A DNA stretch of 64,000 nucleotides from Enterococcus mediterraneensis (GTDB lineage: Bacteria > Bacillota > Bacilli > Lactobacillales > Enterococcaceae): NCBI RefSeq assembly GCF_900604485.1, contig NZ_UWOP01000001.1, forward strand, positions 977,501 through 1,041,500, given 5' to 3'. This document shows positions 9,351 to 19,249 of the stretch, in pieces; position 1 is the stretch's first letter, and every line of letters starts with the position of its first letter. The notes under the pieces are model-generated. The model was not told the origin of the DNA. It saw only the letters and a program-made list of their open reading frames with translations, and did no database searches. A program made the translations under genes and the position numbers.

Positions 9351-10640
9351 TTGTTAGCAAAAATCAAATCTCAGATCGCTCGACCACGAGCGCCATGGGA
9401 GAAAAATTTGGTAGTTTTGTGGTTTGGTACCTTTATGGCAGGTATCGGTTTTAGTTTGGTCATGCCCTTCATGTCGTTGTACATAGATACATTAGGTCAT
9501 TTTTCCAATCAGGAATTGAATTTTTGGAGCGGGATCACCTTCTCCTCGACTTTTTTAGTAACTACTATCATCTCACCTTGGTGGGGCAAACTCGCCGATC
9601 AAAAAGGGCGTAAATTGATGCTTTTGAGAGCATCACTAGGGATGGCAGTCGTTATCGGACTGATGGGAGCAGTCACTTCCGTTTATCAATTAGTCGCGTT
9701 GCGTTTTCTGCAAGGGATCTTTTCCGGTTACATCAGTAACGCTACCGCACTGGTAGCTACAGGGACGCCTCGAGAAAAAAGCGGTCAGGTATTAGGGACA
9801 TTAGCGACAGGGTCAGTCACCGGGACATTGTTGGGTCCGCTGTTAGGCGGCGTGACCGCTTCAGCTTTCGGTTACCGTCCCACATTTTTCATTACTGCAA
9901 GTATTTTAGCCCTTGTGTTTTTATTGAGCCTGATCTTTGTCCATGAAGAGTTTACACCAGTAGAGAAAAAAGACATGCAGCCAGCAAAAGAGATCCTTAA
10001 AAATCTCAAATATCCTCATGTGATCATCGGAATGTTCATTACTACTATGATCATCCAAGCTTCAAATAATTCCATCAGTCCGATCATTAGTTTGTATATT
10101 CGGCAATTATTGCACGGTCACGGCAATGTCACACTGATCAGCGGGATCATCGCTTCGATCCCTGGTATCGCTACGTTGATCGCAGCACCCCGCTTTGGTC
10201 GTTTGGGAGATCGGATCGGCAGTGAACGGATCTTGGCGATCGGTCTATTGATGGCGATGCTGGTTTATTTGCCGATGGCGTTTGTCACAAATGTTTGGCA
10301 ATTGGCCGCTTTGCGCTTTTTGATCGGTATCTCTGATGCTTGTCTTTTGCCTGCTGTCCAATCGTTGATCACTAAATATTCACCACAACAGGCAGCCGGT
10401 CGGATCTTCAGTTACAATCAATCCTTTCAAGCGACCGGAAATGTGATCGGTCCATTGATCGGTTCATCTGTATCCAGTATGCTGGGCTATCGCGGCGTAT
10501 TCTTTTCAACCTCTGTTCTAGTTTTCGCTAATTTCTTATTAGTACGGCACAATACCGCCGAGATCAAGGAAAAAGCGGAACACGAAACCGAAATTTATTC
10601 AGAATCGACTGATGTGGCAGAACAACCGCAAAAACATTAA
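9351..10640 (+). CDS. mdtG: MdtG-like multidrug efflux pump (MFS, DHA1 group)
   Basis: The 429-residue protein has about twelve membrane helices and aligns along its length, as I remember it, with E. coli MdtG: SLVMPFMSLYIDTLG in helix 1, WWGKLADQKGRKLMLLRA as the loop 2-3 signature, RIFSYNQSFQATGNVIGPL in the C-half. Such pumps export drugs using the proton gradient. The start is a TTG at 9351, chosen because GAAAGAAGG sits 7 bases before it and no ATG is suitable. The C-terminal 25 residues are a charged tail. The gene stands alone with a convergent terminator. The natural substrate is unknown. Confidence 0.85.
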   Translation: MLAKIKSQIARPRAPWEKNLVVLWFGTFMAGIGFSLVMPFMSLYIDTLGHFSNQELNFWSGITFSSTFLVTTIISPWWGKLADQKGRKLMLLRASLGMAVVIGLMGAVTSVYQLVALRFLQGIFSGYISNATALVATGTPREKSGQVLGTLATGSVTGTLLGPLLGGVTASAFGYRPTFFITASILALVFLLSLIFVHEEFTPVEKKDMQPAKEILKNLKYPHVIIGMFITTMIIQASNNSISPIISLYIRQLLHGHGNVTLISGIIASIPGIATLIAAPRFGRLGDRIGSERILAIGLLMAMLVYLPMAFVTNVWQLAALRFLIGISDACLLPAVQSLITKYSPQQAAGRIFSYNQSFQATGNVIGPLIGSSVSSMLGYRGVFFSTSVLVFANFLLVRHNTAEIKEKAEHETEIYSESTDVAEQPQKH

Positions 10641-10644
10641 AAAA

Positions 10645-10679
10645 AGAGAAAACCGGTTTTTCGGTTTTCTCTTTTTTTA
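10645..10679. terminator. Bidirectional terminator between mdtG and mnmA
   Basis: GAGAAAACCG and CGGTTTTCTC form a perfect 10-bp stem with a TTTT loop, flanked by A- and T-runs on either side. Confidence 0.9.
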
Positions 10680-11903
<1,224 letters not shown>

Positions 11904-11971
11904 CTATTGGTGGTTTTCTTTGGAATTTCTTAGCTGTTCCCGCTCTTTTAATTAAATAAAACGCAAAAAAT

Positions 11972-12023
11972 CCCTGATACCAGTTGATGGTCATTTTTTT
12001 GAAACCATCACCTGGTATCAGGG
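11972..12023 (-). terminator. Terminator after the metallophosphoesterase gene
   Basis: CCCTGATACCAG(T/G)TGATGGT arms of 20 bases (11972-11991 and 12004-12023) pair with one mismatch; on the minus strand ATTTTTTG follows. Confidence 0.85.
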
Positions 12024-12032
12024 TTTGTTGGA

Positions 12033-12680
12033 TCATTCAAAAAAATCTTCAAAAAATTCCCAACGTTGCTGATCATCGTAGAGTTTTTCCAGTTCCGCAG
12101 TTTTAGCAGAAATGATGAGATCGATTTGATGCTCAGACAGCGGAGCGCCGAAAGGATGTTTTTCCGGTAAAAGTTCCAACTCCGGTGTATCCACACCCAC
12201 ATTGATATTCTCCGCGATCGGCAGACTATAATGATGGATATGACCATGGAGATTGCGGATATTTTTTGTGATGCCCAGCAGGATAGGGTAATGGGTCAAA
12301 TAATATTGATGATGATTGAATTTGATCAGCACGCCCACATCTTCGAAAGAAAACTTTTCTTCACCGGATGGCAGTTTAGGATCATTTGCCGCTAAAAATT
12401 TGAAAAAAGCCCGGGTATCGTGATTGCCTTTGACAAAAACGATCTTACCGTTCAATTGCGACAGCAGTTCCAAGACTTCCCCAAAACCTTTTTCATATTT
12501 CGGATGCATGGCGACATCTCCCAAGTGATAGACAGTATCCGTTTCTTTGACCACATCATTCCAATGCTTAATCATTGTTTGATGCATTTCCGTCATTGTT
12601 GAAAACAGACGCGGAGCAAAGTCATTTTTACCTAATAATGCGGCATGAAAGTAATGGGTATCAGAAGTAAAAAATCTCAT
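12033..12680 (-). CDS. Metallophosphoesterase superfamily protein
   Basis: The 215-residue cytoplasmic protein carries the calcineurin-like metal motifs in order: DTHYFH near residue 7, GDVAMH near 55, GNHDTR near 86 and GHIHH near 146. These coordinate two metals in phosphodiesterases and phosphatases. The substrate is unknown; related single-domain proteins are usually labelled only as phosphoesterases. It starts 10 bases after the aldo/keto reductase gene, so the two share a transcript ending at the 11972-12023 terminator. The C-terminal ~20 residues are acidic and aromatic. Confidence 0.85.
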   Translation of the reverse strand: MRFFTSDTHYFHAALLGKNDFAPRLFSTMTEMHQTMIKHWNDVVKETDTVYHLGDVAMHPKYEKGFGEVLELLSQLNGKIVFVKGNHDTRAFFKFLAANDPKLPSGEEKFSFEDVGVLIKFNHHQYYLTHYPILLGITKNIRNLHGHIHHYSLPIAENINVGVDTPELELLPEKHPFGAPLSEHQIDLIISAKTAELEKLYDDQQRWEFFEDFFE

Positions 12681-12690
12681 AGCCTTCTCC

Positions 12691-13551
12691 TTATAAAACT
12701 GCTAACGGTTGCTTGTGGTCCGGTTTGGGAAATGCCGTCTCGATGGCTTGCCATTCTTCATTCGTCAATGTCAAAGATGCGGCGGCGATATTATCCAAAA
12801 CATGTTTTTTATTGCTGGATTGAGGGATCGCGATCGTATCTCCTCCTCGCAATGTCCACGCTAATAAGACTTGAAAAATCGAACAGTCATGGGCACGAGC
12901 GATTTCTTTCAAAACAGGATTTTTTGTAAAATCATTTCCTAGACTATCTCCTTGTGCGATCGGCGAATAAGCGATCAAGGGCAGTTGTTTTTCCCGCATC
13001 CAAGGCAGTAAATCAAAATCGATCCCGCGACTGCCGAGATTGTAAAGGACCTCATTCGTTGCGCAGTTTTTTCCATCAGGGATCTGCCACAATTCTTCCA
13101 TATCTGACACATCAAAATTTGATACGCCCCAATGCCGGATCTTACCGGCTTTTTTCGCGTCTTCCATCGCTGCCACGGTTTCTGCCAACGGGATATCTCC
13201 TGTCCAATGCAATAAATATAAATCCAAATAATCTGTTCCCAATCGTTCCAGGCTTTTGTCCAAATGTTGCGGCAATGCTTTCAGGGATGCATTCCAAGGA
13301 TAGATTTTAGAAATCAAAAACAATGATTCTCTGTCAAAAGGCTGGATCGCTTCTCCGACTAATTTTTCGGCATTGCCTTCACCATACATCTCTGCTGTAT
13401 CAATGATCGTAGCGCCCTGTTCGATACCTGTTCGCAGCGCTTCCAATTCTAAAGGACGCTTATTTCTGTCATCCCCCATATGCCAAGTACCTAAGCCAAT
13501 CGGAAAATGCTTTTTATCTGCGAGCATTACTTTTTGTATCTGTTCTGTCAT
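12691..13551 (-). CDS. Aldo/keto reductase
   Basis: NAD(P)H-dependent oxidoreductase of about 286 residues with the AKR barrel. Visible family motifs are the IDTAEMYGEGNAE segment (catalytic Asp and Tyr), LISKIYPWN with the catalytic Lys, LLHWTG with the His position, and IAYSPIAQG plus AIPQSSNKKH for cofactor binding. I start it at the ATG at 13551, spaced 6 bases from GAGGTG; an upstream in-frame GTG overlaps that ribosome site. It heads a two-gene unit with the phosphoesterase. The substrate cannot be predicted. Confidence 0.9.
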   Translation of the reverse strand: MTEQIQKVMLADKKHFPIGLGTWHMGDDRNKRPLELEALRTGIEQGATIIDTAEMYGEGNAEKLVGEAIQPFDRESLFLISKIYPWNASLKALPQHLDKSLERLGTDYLDLYLLHWTGDIPLAETVAAMEDAKKAGKIRHWGVSNFDVSDMEELWQIPDGKNCATNEVLYNLGSRGIDFDLLPWMREKQLPLIAYSPIAQGDSLGNDFTKNPVLKEIARAHDCSIFQVLLAWTLRGGDTIAIPQSSNKKHVLDNIAAASLTLTNEEWQAIETAFPKPDHKQPLAVL

Positions 13552-13624
13552 CTGACTCACCTCACTTCAAGTATACTGGAGAAAATACCCTGAGACAAAA
13601 TACAAGCCTCGTCTTTCCTAACAA

Positions 13625-13661
13625 AAAACCAGCAGCTTCCAAAAGAAGTCCTGCTGGTTTT
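13625..13661 (-). terminator. Terminator after the DUF1831 gene
   Basis: AAACCAGCAG and CTGCTGGTTT pair over a 15-base interior; TTTTTTG follows on the minus strand. Confidence 0.8.
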
Positions 13662-13663
13662 GA

Positions 13664-14005
13664 TTAGATTTTTTCGAACAGACCGCGGCTGATAAATCCA
13701 TCCATCAAGAAGTAGAATTTATCCTGCAGCATTTTATGAGTATCATCTTTGAATAAATTGACAGCCTTTAACCCATTGGCAGTCGTGATCGACATCTTCA
13801 ATGTTTTGATGTCGCTTGATACTGTGATCTTCAATTTAAATCCTTCTTTGCTTTGCGGTGTCGCTTCTAACGGACGGACCAATTGAAAATTACCGCCATT
13901 GGTTTCGGTAAAGCCGTTATCGCGCAATGTATATCTTTTTGCGGAAGGATTGATCTTATATTTTGTCTCTGCTCCTAAAACTGTTGCCGTTTCCTGAAAT
14001 GCCAT
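13664..14005 (-). CDS. DUF1831 family protein
   Basis: This 113-residue protein matches my memory of the DUF1831 family found beside cysteine desulfurase genes in Lactobacillales; its role is unknown, with an accessory part in sulfur or amino acid metabolism often assumed. No catalytic motif or cysteine is visible; the sequence is a mix of basic strands (YKINPSAKRYTLRDNGF). The start is the ATG at 14005, because GGGGTG lies 6 bases before it; a GTG three codons upstream overlaps that site. It lies 86 bases downstream of the desulfurase on the same strand and is likely cotranscribed. Confidence 0.75.
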   Translation of the reverse strand: MAFQETATVLGAETKYKINPSAKRYTLRDNGFTETNGGNFQLVRPLEATPQSKEGFKLKITVSSDIKTLKMSITTANGLKAVNLFKDDTHKMLQDKFYFLMDGFISRGLFEKI

Positions 14006-14091
14006 CTCATTCACCCCAATAATTATTCTTGCTTTAATTATAAAAGTTTTACAGATCTTTTACTAGTCCCTCACCGAAAAAGACCGTTTTG

Positions 14092-15234
14092 TCATAATGA
14101 TTTTTTGACGGTTTCAGCTAATAAGCTGGCAAATTCTTTGATCGCTTCTTTGGTATTGCCATATCCAAAACTGATACGGACGGATTGATCAACAATCAGC
14201 GCGTCTTCTCCATACATGGCTTCTAAAACATGGGAAGGCTCGATATTACCTGCTGTGCAGGCAGAACCGGTAGAGATCGCAGTTCCTTTCAGATCCAGTT
14301 TCATCAACAGCAGATCATTGGAGACGTCTGGGAAATACAGATTCAATACGTGAGGCAGTTTGTGTTCCGGATCGCCATTTAAATGATAAGCCACTTGCTG
14401 CTCATCCAGTGTTTGGAAAATGATGTCCGCAAATTCTCGATATTTTTCCCGATTTTCGGCTTGGACCTCAGGTGTCAATAGTTCAACGGCTTTCGCCATT
14501 CCGCCGATCCCTACTAAGTTTTCCGTGCCGGCACGGCGTTTTTCTTCCTGCTCTCCGCCATGAAGATATGCCGGGATATTGATACCGTCTTTTTTATATA
14601 AAAAGCCGACACCTTTTGGTCCATTGATCTTATGGGCTGAAACACTTAATAAATCGATATGGTCTTCATAAGGAGTGATGGGGATTTTTCCATAGGCTTG
14701 GACAGCATCTGTATGGAAAACTGCTGGATGATCTTTCAAGATCTCGCCGATTTCTTTGATCGGCAAAAGATTTCCTGTTTCATTGTTGGCATACATGATG
14801 GAAACTAAAATGGTATCGTCTCGCAGTGCCTTTTGAAAGTCAGCTAGTTGCAGCTGTCCTTTTTTATCCACCGGCAAGTACGTCACTTCAAAGCCTTCTT
14901 TTTCTAAATATTTCATGGTTTCTAAAACAGCCGGATGTTCGATCGCTGTCGTGATCAGATGTTTGCCGTGTTCTTGGCGGGAAAAAGCAGTACCGATGAT
15001 AGCCGTATTATCACCCTCGGTTCCGCCGCTGTTGAAAATGATTTCGTGGGGTTTGACCGCTAAACTAGCGGCGATTGTTTCTCTGAAATTTTCTAACTGT
15101 TCATGGGCTTTGCGTCCATAATTATGGATACTGGAAGGATTTCCATATATATCTTGCATCAAGCGACTCATTTCTTCGATGACCTCTGGGTGCATCGGTG
15201 TAGTAGCCGCATGATCTAAGTAGATTTGATTCAT
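14092..15234 (-). CDS. Cysteine desulfurase (NifS/IscS type)
   Basis: PLP enzyme of 380 residues that takes sulfur from cysteine as a persulfide. The PLP lysine is K202 in SAHKINGPKG, the cofactor-stacking histidine is H100, and the active cysteine is C326 in STGSACTAG. No scaffold (iscU/sufU) gene is near, but mnmA is 2.3 kb downstream, so supply of sulfur for tRNA thiolation is the likeliest job. This is the IscS-like rather than the SufS group, judged by the SACTAG loop. ATG with AAGGTG upstream; length is typical. Confidence 0.92.
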   Translation of the reverse strand: MNQIYLDHAATTPMHPEVIEEMSRLMQDIYGNPSSIHNYGRKAHEQLENFRETIAASLAVKPHEIIFNSGGTEGDNTAIIGTAFSRQEHGKHLITTAIEHPAVLETMKYLEKEGFEVTYLPVDKKGQLQLADFQKALRDDTILVSIMYANNETGNLLPIKEIGEILKDHPAVFHTDAVQAYGKIPITPYEDHIDLLSVSAHKINGPKGVGFLYKKDGINIPAYLHGGEQEEKRRAGTENLVGIGGMAKAVELLTPEVQAENREKYREFADIIFQTLDEQQVAYHLNGDPEHKLPHVLNLYFPDVSNDLLLMKLDLKGTAISTGSACTAGNIEPSHVLEAMYGEDALIVDQSVRISFGYGNTKEAIKEFASLLAETVKKSL

Positions 15235-15399
15235 TCACTTCACCTTTTCTTTTCTCATTACTTTTATTCTAGCACAGAATAAAAAGGAAACCAAAAAGTA
15301 AGCGTGTTGGTAATAGACTATTCTCAGCGCAATACAGTGGCAAAACAGCCGATCTTTAGATTTCGCTTGATATCAGCCCGTCTGAATTTCTGCAGACAC

Positions 15400-15429
15400 A
15401 AAAAAGCCGCTGAAAAAATCAGCGGCTCC
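15400..15429 (-). terminator. Terminator after prs
   Basis: GCCGCTGA and TCAGCGGC form a perfect 8-bp stem; on the minus strand the hairpin is followed by TTTTTTG. Confidence 0.85.
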
Positions 15430-15432
15430 CGT

Positions 15433-16404
15433 TTATTGATAGTCTTTTTCTTCTAATTTGAACAATGGGCTCATCGGTGTATTTTCGTGGATCCGTTTCA
15501 CGGCTTCTCCCATCAACTCTGAACAAGTAATGTAAGTAAGCTGTTTAGGATGCCGTTCTTCAGCGGTCCAGCAAGAATCTGTCACACAAATATCTTCAAT
15601 AGGCGCTTCTTCTAAAATAGTTTTCGCAGGATCAGACAATAATGCATGAGAAACACAGGCATAGATTTCTTCAGCGCCGGCTTCTTTTAATAAATTCGCG
15701 GCTTTTGCCAATGTATTTCCTGTATTCAAAATATCATCTACCATGATACAACGTTTGCCTTTGACATCACCGATCACATAACCGTCGCTTTCTTCCGTTT
15801 TTTCCTGATCGACGATGGCGATAGTTGTATCAAGATATTCAGCCAAACTCCGTGCACGTTGGACACCGGAATTTTTTGGCGAGACAACAACATAGTCATC
15901 CCCGGTCATTCCTAACTTACGGTAATAATGAGCAAACAACGGCATTGTAAACAAGTTATCGACAGGAATATCAAAGAATCCTTGGACTTGGACTGTATGC
16001 AGATCAAGAGTCAAAACCCGTGTCGCTCCAGCTTCAACGATCATGTTAGCGATCAATTTAGCGGTGATTGGTTCATGTGGTTTCGCTGTACGGTCTTGAC
16101 GAGCGTAGGCATAATAAGGCAGCACGACATTGATCGTTTGGGCACTGGCACGTTTCAACGCATCGATCATGATCAACAACTCCATATAATAATCATTGAC
16201 CGGCTGATTGGTAGCTTGGATCAAATAGACATGCGCACCGCGGACACTTTCTTCGATACTGATCGAAATTTCGCCATCACTGAATTGTTTGATCGCGCAT
16301 TGACCTAAACTGGTTCCCAGAACATTCGCGATTTTTTCTGCCAAGGGACGATTACCATTCAAACTAAAGATCTTCAATGATTCGTCTTGAGTTTTCTCAA
16401 CCAT
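15433..16404 (-). CDS. prs: Ribose-phosphate pyrophosphokinase, divergent second-type paralogue
   Basis: Makes PRPP from ribose 5-phosphate and ATP, the precursor of nucleotides, histidine and tryptophan. [16 protein letters not shown], the flexible loop YARQDR and the [15 protein letters not shown] region are canonical. In contrast the regulatory segment reads [11 protein letters not shown] instead of SPDHGGVTRAR, and the PRPP loop reads [10 protein letters not shown] instead of DDIIDTAGT. I recall this pattern from the second Prs of streptococci and enterococci. The ATG at 16404 follows GGAGG at 5 bases; the longer frame starts with a TTG inside that ribosome site. Single-gene unit. Confidence 0.88.
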   Translation of the reverse strand: MVEKTQDESLKIFSLNGNRPLAEKIANVLGTSLGQCAIKQFSDGEISISIEESVRGAHVYLIQATNQPVNDYYMELLIMIDALKRASAQTINVVLPYYAYARQDRTAKPHEPITAKLIANMIVEAGATRVLTLDLHTVQVQGFFDIPVDNLFTMPLFAHYYRKLGMTGDDYVVVSPKNSGVQRARSLAEYLDTTIAIVDQEKTEESDGYVIGDVKGKRCIMVDDILNTGNTLAKAANLLKEAGAEEIYACVSHALLSDPAKTILEEAPIEDICVTDSCWTAEERHPKQLTYITCSELMGEAVKRIHENTPMSPLFKLEEKDYQ

Positions 16405-16529
16405 TTTTGCCTCCAAAAAGTTTTTTCTATTCCTAACGTCAGAAACAAATCCTCTCGATTATCATCAGACGTAAGGAGTGATTCGAGTTTATTCCCACTT
16501 ATTCTACCATACTTTACAAGAAATTTTCA

Positions 16530-17078
16530 TTAAGGTAATGAAATTGTTCCATTTATCCATGAAGCCGGAATGACTTTATGATGATTGCCCCAATTATCAT
16601 GGACTTTCAGATAACGTTTGCCGTCAGCAGTTTCCTTATAGGCATACGCCACTACCCAATGATTGCCGTACGTACTTCCCAACCCTTTTAAGAGGCCTAT
16701 GACTACTGGTTTTCCTTGATTGATCCGCTTAACCGCTCGATGCCAGCCGCCAAATGTCGTGGTACGGGCGCGATAAGGCAATTTGTAGAAGTCAAAAAAT
16801 TTTGATAGACCATGTCCTACTTGTAATGGCAATGTTGGCAGTCCATGCCGCTGAATCATAACTTGCAGCATATCCACTAGCGGCTGATTTTGGGTCGTAT
16901 TTTTCCTTCTTAACTTTTCTGGGAGAATCTCTTTATCAATATAATCTTGATAGTAAGCTAAAAACACTGCTGACGCATAAGTTCCGCAAAGATAACCGGA
17001 TGGCGTCTTCCAATGACGGTACCGGGCAAAGCGCTCTTCTGGTATACCGATCCATTCGTTTGCTTCTATTGCTTCCAT
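16530..17078 (-). CDS. C39-like cysteine peptidase family protein
   Basis: The 182-residue protein has a papain-like layout: Cys in GYLCGTYASAV (near residue 31), His in GNHWVVAYAY (near 141) and HDNWGN near 159 supplying the third residue. This fits the peptidase C39-like family. There is no signal peptide and no membrane helix, so it would act in the cytoplasm unless exported by another route, which is unusual for the group. It is flanked by prs and pepO without close spacing. Function is open; a structural homologue without peptidase activity is possible. Confidence 0.6.
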   Translation of the reverse strand: MEAIEANEWIGIPEERFARYRHWKTPSGYLCGTYASAVFLAYYQDYIDKEILPEKLRRKNTTQNQPLVDMLQVMIQRHGLPTLPLQVGHGLSKFFDFYKLPYRARTTTFGGWHRAVKRINQGKPVVIGLLKGLGSTYGNHWVVAYAYKETADGKRYLKVHDNWGNHHKVIPASWINGTISLP

Positions 17079-17285
17079 TCCCTCACCTCTTTTTCCTCAT
17101 TATACAAAAAACTGGCACTGGCGACTATCATAAAACGTTTCTGACGATGGAAAAGGAATGCGGCCACTCTTATTGATGAACAGCAGACACTTGTCATTTC
17201 TCAGCGGCTTTCCAGATATTCAGAGCTACTGATTTAACCGATCATTAAGTAGAAGAATTTTGTTTTATGAATAAATAGCGGCTTC

Positions 17286-17314
17286 TTGTTAAATTTACTT
17301 TTTTGTACGATAAT
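17286..17314 (+). promoter_or_regulatory. Promoter of pepO-alaX
   Basis: TTGTTA, 17 bases, GATAAT, about 25 bases before the pepO start. Confidence 0.7.
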
Positions 17315-17338
17315 AAAAAAATGAAGGAGCGATGATAA

Positions 17339-19243
17339 ATGACTAATGAATTGAAGACCGATTTTTATGATTATGTAAATGGCGAGTGGATCAAAACAGC
17401 AAAAATCCCTGCTGACAAGCCGGCTACCGGCGGATTCCAAGATCTCGTCCAAGATATTGAAGAAGTCTTGATGGCAGAATTTGAAAATATGGCAAATGGT
17501 TCGCAATCTATCCCTGAAGGACGCATGAAAGACGCTGTCGAATTCTACAAATTGGCAAACGATTATGGAACCCGCGACAAGCTGGGGGCTTCGCCGATAA
17601 AATCGCTATTGGATAAAATCGAAGCTCTGAATAAGCTGGAAGACTTGAATCCGCAATTCTCTGAATGGGTCCTAGATGGCATGCCGCTGCCGTTTTCTTT
17701 AGATGTTGATCAAGATATGCAAAATACACAAAAAAATGTCGTTTACGCCTATCCAGCATCAACTATCTTGCCGGATAAAACCTATTATGAAGAAAATCAT
17801 CCTCAAGGTCCTGCGCTGTTGGGTGTCTTTTCAGACATGACGATCCAAGTGTTGGAAAAATATGGCAAATCTCATGAAGACGCCGTAGCTATCGTAACCG
17901 ACGCATTGGCATTCGACCGTTTGATCGTCCCTCACGTTCGCAGTTCAGAAGAAAACGCGGATTACAGCAAAAACTACAATCCTAAAACTTTTGCGGAATT
18001 TGGTTCATATTCCAACGAATTGCAACTGCAAAAATTAGTGACTGATCTGATCCATGACGAACCAAGTGAAGTCATCGTTACCGAGCCGGCTTTCTTTGAA
18101 GCATTCCAAAGTATCGTCAATCCTGATACTTTCTCATTACTGAAAAATTGGCTTTTGGTACAAACAAGCCTTTCTTACACCAGCATCTTGAGCGAGGAAT
18201 TACGACAATTAGGCGGTACTTACAGCCGTTATCTTTCCGGGATCGACGAGTCCGCACCCCAACAAAAAGCCGCTTACTATTTAGCGACCAATCGCTTTAG
18301 TCAAGTCGTCGGTGATTATTACGGGAAAAAATATTTTGGCGAAAAAGCCAAAAAAGATGTCGAACATATGGTGCGTTCTATGATCGAGGTCTATCAAAAT
18401 CGCCTGACAAACAACACGTGGCTGAGCCAGCAAACACGCGAAAAAGCAGTCACAAAATTAAATAAACTCGGTATCCAAGTCGGTTATCCTGAAGCGATCC
18501 CAGAATTTTACGATAAGTTCGTTACCAAGCCGGCAGCAGAAGGCGGTACTTTAGTCGAAAATGCCCGCGCGTTCAGCCGGATCGTTCGGGAATACATTTT
18601 CAGCAAATACCATAAGCCAGTGGACCGCAATGAATGGGAAATGAGCGCATCGACAGTCAATGCCTATTATCACCCATTTAAAAATATCATCGTCTTCCCG
18701 GCTGCGATCCTGCAAGCGCCGTTTTACAGCTTGGAACAATCTGCCAGCGCCAACTATGGCGGCATCGGTGCCGTGATCGCCCATGAGATCTCTCATGCTT
18801 TTGATAACAATGGCGCAAAATTCGATGAATACGGCAACTTGAATAACTGGTGGACAGAAGGAGATCTTGCTCATTTTGAAAAATTAGCAAAAGAAATGAT
18901 CGACGAATTCGACGGGATCCCATTTGCCGGCGGAACAGTCAACGGTACATTAACCGTTTCTGAAAATATCGCCGACGCCGGCGGTTTGAGTTGTGCATTA
19001 GAGGCCGCGAAAAAAGAAAAAGATGTCTCATTGGAAGACTTCTTTATCAACTGGGCAAAAATCTGGCGCACCAAAGCTCGGGAGCAATACCAACAATTAT
19101 TGCTTTCCGTTGATGTCCACGCACCTGCAAAATTACGGGCGAATGTTCAAGTCAAAAATCTAGATGATTTCTATACAACATTTGGAATTTCTGAAAATGA
19201 TGAGATGTATCTAGATCCTGAAAAACGCGTTCATATCTGGTGA
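17339..19243 (+). CDS. pepO: Oligoendopeptidase PepO (M13 neutral endopeptidase)
   Basis: Zinc metallopeptidase of 634 residues that cuts short peptides inside the cell. The zinc site is HEISH at residues 482-486, and the third ligand lies in ENIADAGG (E542, with D546). The NAYY motif for substrate binding is at VNAYYHPF. No signal peptide or membrane anchor is seen, as in the lactococcal PepO group and unlike mammalian neprilysins. The ATG follows AAGGAG. It is followed after 6 bases by alaX, so the two are one transcription unit. It likely serves peptide nutrition together with the DtpT transporter at 46-47.6 kb. Confidence 0.95.
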   Translation: MTNELKTDFYDYVNGEWIKTAKIPADKPATGGFQDLVQDIEEVLMAEFENMANGSQSIPEGRMKDAVEFYKLANDYGTRDKLGASPIKSLLDKIEALNKLEDLNPQFSEWVLDGMPLPFSLDVDQDMQNTQKNVVYAYPASTILPDKTYYEENHPQGPALLGVFSDMTIQVLEKYGKSHEDAVAIVTDALAFDRLIVPHVRSSEENADYSKNYNPKTFAEFGSYSNELQLQKLVTDLIHDEPSEVIVTEPAFFEAFQSIVNPDTFSLLKNWLLVQTSLSYTSILSEELRQLGGTYSRYLSGIDESAPQQKAAYYLATNRFSQVVGDYYGKKYFGEKAKKDVEHMVRSMIEVYQNRLTNNTWLSQQTREKAVTKLNKLGIQVGYPEAIPEFYDKFVTKPAAEGGTLVENARAFSRIVREYIFSKYHKPVDRNEWEMSASTVNAYYHPFKNIIVFPAAILQAPFYSLEQSASANYGGIGAVIAHEISHAFDNNGAKFDEYGNLNNWWTEGDLAHFEKLAKEMIDEFDGIPFAGGTVNGTLTVSENIADAGGLSCALEAAKKEKDVSLEDFFINWAKIWRTKAREQYQQLLLSVDVHAPAKLRANVQVKNLDDFYTTFGISENDEMYLDPEKRVHIW

Positions 19244-19249
19244 TACCCT

